Assembly: GCF_964204645.1 (NCBI RefSeq)
Contig: NC_134026.1
Location: 1 to 64,000 of the forward strand
DNA length: 64,000 bases
Direction of reading: 5' to 3'
Source of the DNA: Tubulanus polymorphus
Lineage: Eukaryota > Nemertea > Palaeonemertea > Tubulaniformes > Tubulanidae
Under the pieces are notes generated by a model that was given only the letters and a program-made list of their open reading frames with translations, was not told the origin of the DNA and did not search any database. The position numbers were made by a program, and so were the translations under genes. Positions 60,113-64,000 of the stretch are shown here, in pieces. Each line of letters begins with the position of its first letter. The stretch's first letter is position 1.

Positions 60113-62453
60113 ATGTCACAAACACCTGTTTAACACTGATAACGCAACCACACGCGTCACCGCCGTGTTCGTCTGTTTTCATTCGCGTTTTAATAATCAT
60201 GATTTTTATCGTTACCTTCAATTTCAAACTGTGTAATTATTTCCGATATGATTTAAGTTCGAGCCCCGCAGCAGAGTCGCGATTACTGGTTCTATCACAT
60301 CAAACACCATCGATATTTAAGACAATGTTATAAATAATAATAATTTCAGATATCGATGTTGAGTTATTGCAGCGATGAAATTACGTTTTCAAAAGAATAT
60401 TTCCCGAATGAATCGAACTAACAGATGATGTAAATGTAATGAATTTATAACAATTCCTTATCGGCGTAAAGTGTTTCTGTTTCTTTTCGTTCTAAGGGTG
60501 CCAGCGTTTTACAGGCTTAAGGCTTAGCTGGTCCTGTACGTAACTTATTGTATGCATGTACGTGTTAATAATATTGTATGCAAATAAATATTTATTGTAT
60601 TGTATTGTGTGCGCGCCTGAACGAACTCTGACGGACATGAATGAGTCGTCGGTCGGTTAAAACTTGCCGGTCGATCGCGTCATTACAGCACGGTAGATTA
60701 ACTTTCAAACCTTTCACAGTGTGTATTTATTAATTGAATTTCCGAGTTCAATAAAACGGAAAGCGCCCATTTGGCTTAGAAACAAAGCCATGTAGTTAAT
60801 GATAGCTGGCGGCACAAAGACCGGTGTAAATAGGATGATTGAAATTAGGAAAAATCCGATTAAGAAACTGCTGGGAGTTCAATTACCACATGGCACCCGG
60901 CCATTCGATGACTAACTCACAAACCACTCTTAAAAGTGGTTTCAGTTTTCTATCCCGTTGATTTCATTATAAACGCCACGAAATTGCTTCACTTTCAATT
61001 AAATCTTTAACGCAGAATTTCGTAACATAAGTATAGAGAGTTGACTGGGGGCAGTTTCAAGTCGCGGGAAGACGGAGACCAACAACGCGCCTGTCATTTA
61101 TCATGCGTTGTAATCTAATTTTTATTAAGTTAACAGTTAACGACGCAGTGTCAGAGACGACGGAGTGATACACGCGAGTCCGTATTACCAGTGACGTTAT
61201 CCGTCGTGAAACCTTCTTCAAAGCGTCATTGTCGATTAATGACGCGAAACCGCCGCAAAAATTAGCCGTAATTAACGCCGGATCTTACCACACACTTTTT
61301 AACTGCGTGGATAGAAAAAAAAACTGAAAAAAATCATCGCCGTCCAGCAGAAAATTTATACTTAAAAAATTCAAAAGGAGGAATGTTTTGTTTAGAAGAA
61401 ATATTTAGAATAAAGCATTGATTATGTTCGTAGCCTGTAGCAAACATACTAACAATACCGACAATAAACAATGAAAAATCCATTACACTGAGGTATCGAA
61501 TACAATCCATCTTTAGAAATTCATTTCAAATTCATGAATTTTTCAAATGACTTTCAAAAAATGCAGTCTGTAGGCGTAGTGTATATAAAAAACCACAATA
61601 CGACGATTAAATGAAGAAGGATAGAAGTACCCCAAACATCGGTCTAAAAGATTTTTTCTCGTTCAATGTGTTGGGGTTTTTAATACATTACAAATACTTG
61701 GATCGTGAAGCTGAGCGCATAGATATTCGAGAAAATGATACGATACTCTTTTGACCCTATGATGGCCCGCAAACAATTTTTGACCAGAAACAAATGTTTT
61801 CTATGTTTTGTAGTGCCGCATAATGCTGAACACAAACACACAAAACAGAATTATTCTGTTGTAAACTCGCTGCCGTACAGTTCGGCTTGTGAGAGCTTAT
61901 AACGCCTTTTATAAAAACCTAGTTTCCAGTACTTAAGTTCTTAGCATTTGTTTCAGAAGCGCCTCGGGGGAATTTCTCTACTCTTTCCTCTAATACGATA
62001 ATCAATTTGTAAATTCTATTTATGCCTCATTATCGAAATAAAACGATCGATTTATTCGATTCAATTCAATTCAATTCATTATCGAACGTTTTATTCCTAG
62101 GTGCGACGTTGCGAGCGATAAACTGTATCGATGGTGACAATATTGGCAAAGTAATTTCATAGCAGCAGCAGCAATCCAATTACTAGCGATTTAAACTGTG
62201 GATCTAGAGACGATCTGTTTGATCTAACGCGTTATCGTCGATACCACCAAGTCTTACCCCACCTTTATCTTTGAACTCTCCGTCAAATCGGGTTTAATTG
62301 AAATTGTAAGACGCGCGACGAAAAACGGTTTCAGCTATAAATAAACAGCGGAGTTTAAGCAGCGCCAAGTTTTGAAATGTCAAATGCGCGAATAGAAAAA
62401 AATTACAAGATTGTAGATTGTTTGAATCGTGGAGCATTTACTGTCGCATCCAG
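60113..62453. other. Unannotated sequence
   Basis: No gene firmly supported. A possible acceptor TTTGTTTCAG at about 61960 opens a short frame with a stop near 62013 and AATAAA near 62037, but no upstream exon could be tied to it. (AATTC)n words lie near 62060-62080. Confidence 0.35.
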
Positions 62454-62665
62454 GGAATCAATGTTCACGTTTATACGTTCGTACTCGCTTACCAGGGTTT
62501 GATCATCCCTATTCTTACCGGAGCTCACTCCAAACTTGGAGTAATCAGACTGATGATTACTTCAACAAACTCCAACACAGGTCGCGCCAAACCCTGGCAA
62601 GCGAGGTTGAAGACATAAGAATTACATCTATCCGCGACGACAGAATATTAGAAATTAGCCTTTAA
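62454..62665 (+). CDS. Candidate terminal coding exon, family unknown
   Basis: After an acceptor-like CTGTCGCATCCAG at 62453, an open frame of about 70 codons runs to TAA at 62663-62665. Its translation looks protein-like: RLPGFDHPYSYRSSLQTWSN, then YFNKLQHRSRQTLASEVEDI and RITSIRDDRILEI, charged and low in cysteine. The frame stays open upstream to an ATG at 62429 (MEHLLSHPG). I do not recognise the family. No convincing upstream exon or AATAAA nearby was found, so it may be a terminal exon of a gene with long introns, or chance. Confidence 0.3.
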
Positions 62666-62975
62666 TTGAATTATAGATGATCAGAATTCGGTGGTTATTA
62701 ATCCGAAGCATTGCTTGCTGGCCATGTGGTTTACATAATACATTACAGCATTCTAGAAATTATAGACACTGTAACCATATGAGGCGATGATGTATGTTAC
62801 AGTCATCATTCGCTTGACTCCCAAATCAAATTACATATCATTAACTATCATTTGCACGTAATACATTTCAAACTAGCCATTAGTAACTAGAGACGTTTAT
62901 CGCGACAGTGTTGAAAAGTCTTTGATTCAGATGAAAGAAGCCTCTATTAGAAGCTCAGAATTAAGAGAGCAATGC

Positions 62976-63093
<118 letters not shown>

Positions 63094-63225
63094 CCACTTT
63101 TCCAAGTCTTAGATGGCTTTAGGAGCGAGTTGTTTTACCGCGTACAAACCTCGAGGCTAAATACCCATCAACGTTTTTACGAGAAGCAGCGTAAAAAAAT
63201 AAAAAAAATCTTTGATTTTCTGATC

Positions 63226-63296
63226 GTGGAGAGAGAGAGGAGAGGAGAGAGGAGAGGAGAGGAGAGGAGAGGGGAGAGGAGAGAGAGGAGAGACAG
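63226..63296. repeat. GAGAGGA polypurine tract
   Basis: Purine-only tract of GAGAGGA and GGAGA words. Confidence 0.9.
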
Positions 63297-64000
63297 GCGC
63301 GCATGGGTTTTTTTATTCTCGGATATCGAATGTTAATGTTATACATTACATCGAGTGATGAGAAAAATGATGTCTTTTCTCTAATGAAACTAATTAAAGC
63401 TGTTAATTGTTCCTTTATTCAGCGACTAATGCGATGGTAATGGTGATTTTTGATGTATTAATGGAATGAAGTTGGCTGAAAGCAACATTCCTACAGTCGG
63501 AACATACAATCAGGCACTTTCAAGCAAAAAACTCCATCTTTTCCATTAGCAAAGGTTTGACTATTTCTCTTTGATGCGATAATTAAGTTTTCTGACACTG
63601 ATTTCCAGTGCCGTATAGTACCACGGGCGAAGTAAGCATAGACCGAACAAACAGCGAGTACGGGACACGCGAAAAGGCCAACAGCAAACGAGCGCTAATA
63701 GCATGAAATCTGCCTTATAACTCACAAAATCAAATTTCATCCACATCCAAGATATGCTTTCTTAATAAAGTAATACCCGCTTTCATCGATACCGTCTGAT
63801 GTCCAAAAACAAGATCGACATTTACCGGTGGAATGTCATCGAGGCGCGTCGCAATAATTCCACGCGTTTTAACTGTTCTTCAGAAATAAAGAGTTTGAAT
63901 TTCATACATGCTCGGCGTCTCTTTCACCGACAGCGTCGTCATCGATTCGTGGAGAATTGAAATTTTCTTCCGTTAAAATTTGATTAGGTGATGTAACGTT
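63297..64000. other. Unannotated sequence at the right edge
   Basis: No exon supported. The minus frame 63561-63746 has a hydrophobic N-terminal stretch (MLLALVCCWPF), but I could not link it to neighbouring exons. Confidence 0.35.

Noticed and set aside
61960-62042. Short terminal exon ending in SSNTIINL with AATAAA downstream
   Set aside because: The acceptor, stop and poly(A) signal are suggestive, but only about 18 codons are open and no upstream exon could be matched.

Overview
The window is eukaryotic, AT-rich nuclear DNA with spliced metazoan genes. Introns are GT-AG and range from about 70 bases to about 2 kb. I infer a lophotrochozoan, probably a mollusc, from the gene types, the density of minisatellites and the tRNA-derived SINEs; nothing in the sequence proves the species. 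No autonomous transposase or reverse transcriptase, rRNA, CRISPR array or prokaryotic operon is visible.

Region 1 (1 to about 34.0 kb) is almost gene-free. It is filled with simple repeats and minisatellites: unit lengths 9, 12, 13, 15, 16, 18, 19, 22, 24, 26, 28, 29, 30, 31, 49, 55, 60 and 71 bp. It also holds an inverted-repeat element at the left end (72-589), tRNA-derived SINEs and short dispersed repeats. The long open frames here are by-products of repeats.

Region 2 (34.4-53.7 kb) is the gene island. Five genes were assembled exon by exon, and the codon phase is kept across every junction: pantothenate kinase (minus, 7 exons, 387 aa); PLPBP/YggS-type pyridoxal-phosphate homeostasis protein (plus, 8 exons, 258 aa) lying head-to-head with it; a predicted 102-aa tail-anchored membrane protein (plus, 2 exons); a 667-aa secreted protein (minus, 9 exons) joining a PLL-like beta-propeller, a DWIGIYP beta-sandwich and an unknown helical C-terminus; and an ELOVL4-type very-long-chain fatty-acid elongase (plus, 7 coding exons, 305 aa). 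PANK and PLPBP serve the vitamin B5 and B6 cofactors and may share a promoter region. The small membrane-protein gene and the secreted-protein gene converge tail-to-tail.

Region 3 (53.7-64 kb) holds the 3' part of a cysteine-containing, probably GPI-anchored protein gene (minus, 57829-59217, 5' end unresolved), a 340-bp polypurine tract upstream of it, more microsatellites, and an unassigned candidate terminal exon near 62.5 kb.

The most interesting observations are: (a) the secreted PLL-propeller protein with its unrecognised C-terminal domain; (b) two minisatellites (28 bp and 49 bp) whose unit and flank recur as single or few copies in diverged dispersed repeats elsewhere in this window, suggesting that arrays arise by expansion of pieces of interspersed elements; (c) hammerhead-ribozyme-like CTGAAGA-stem-GAAA motifs in a foldback element and in an intron; and (d) the tail-anchored small protein.
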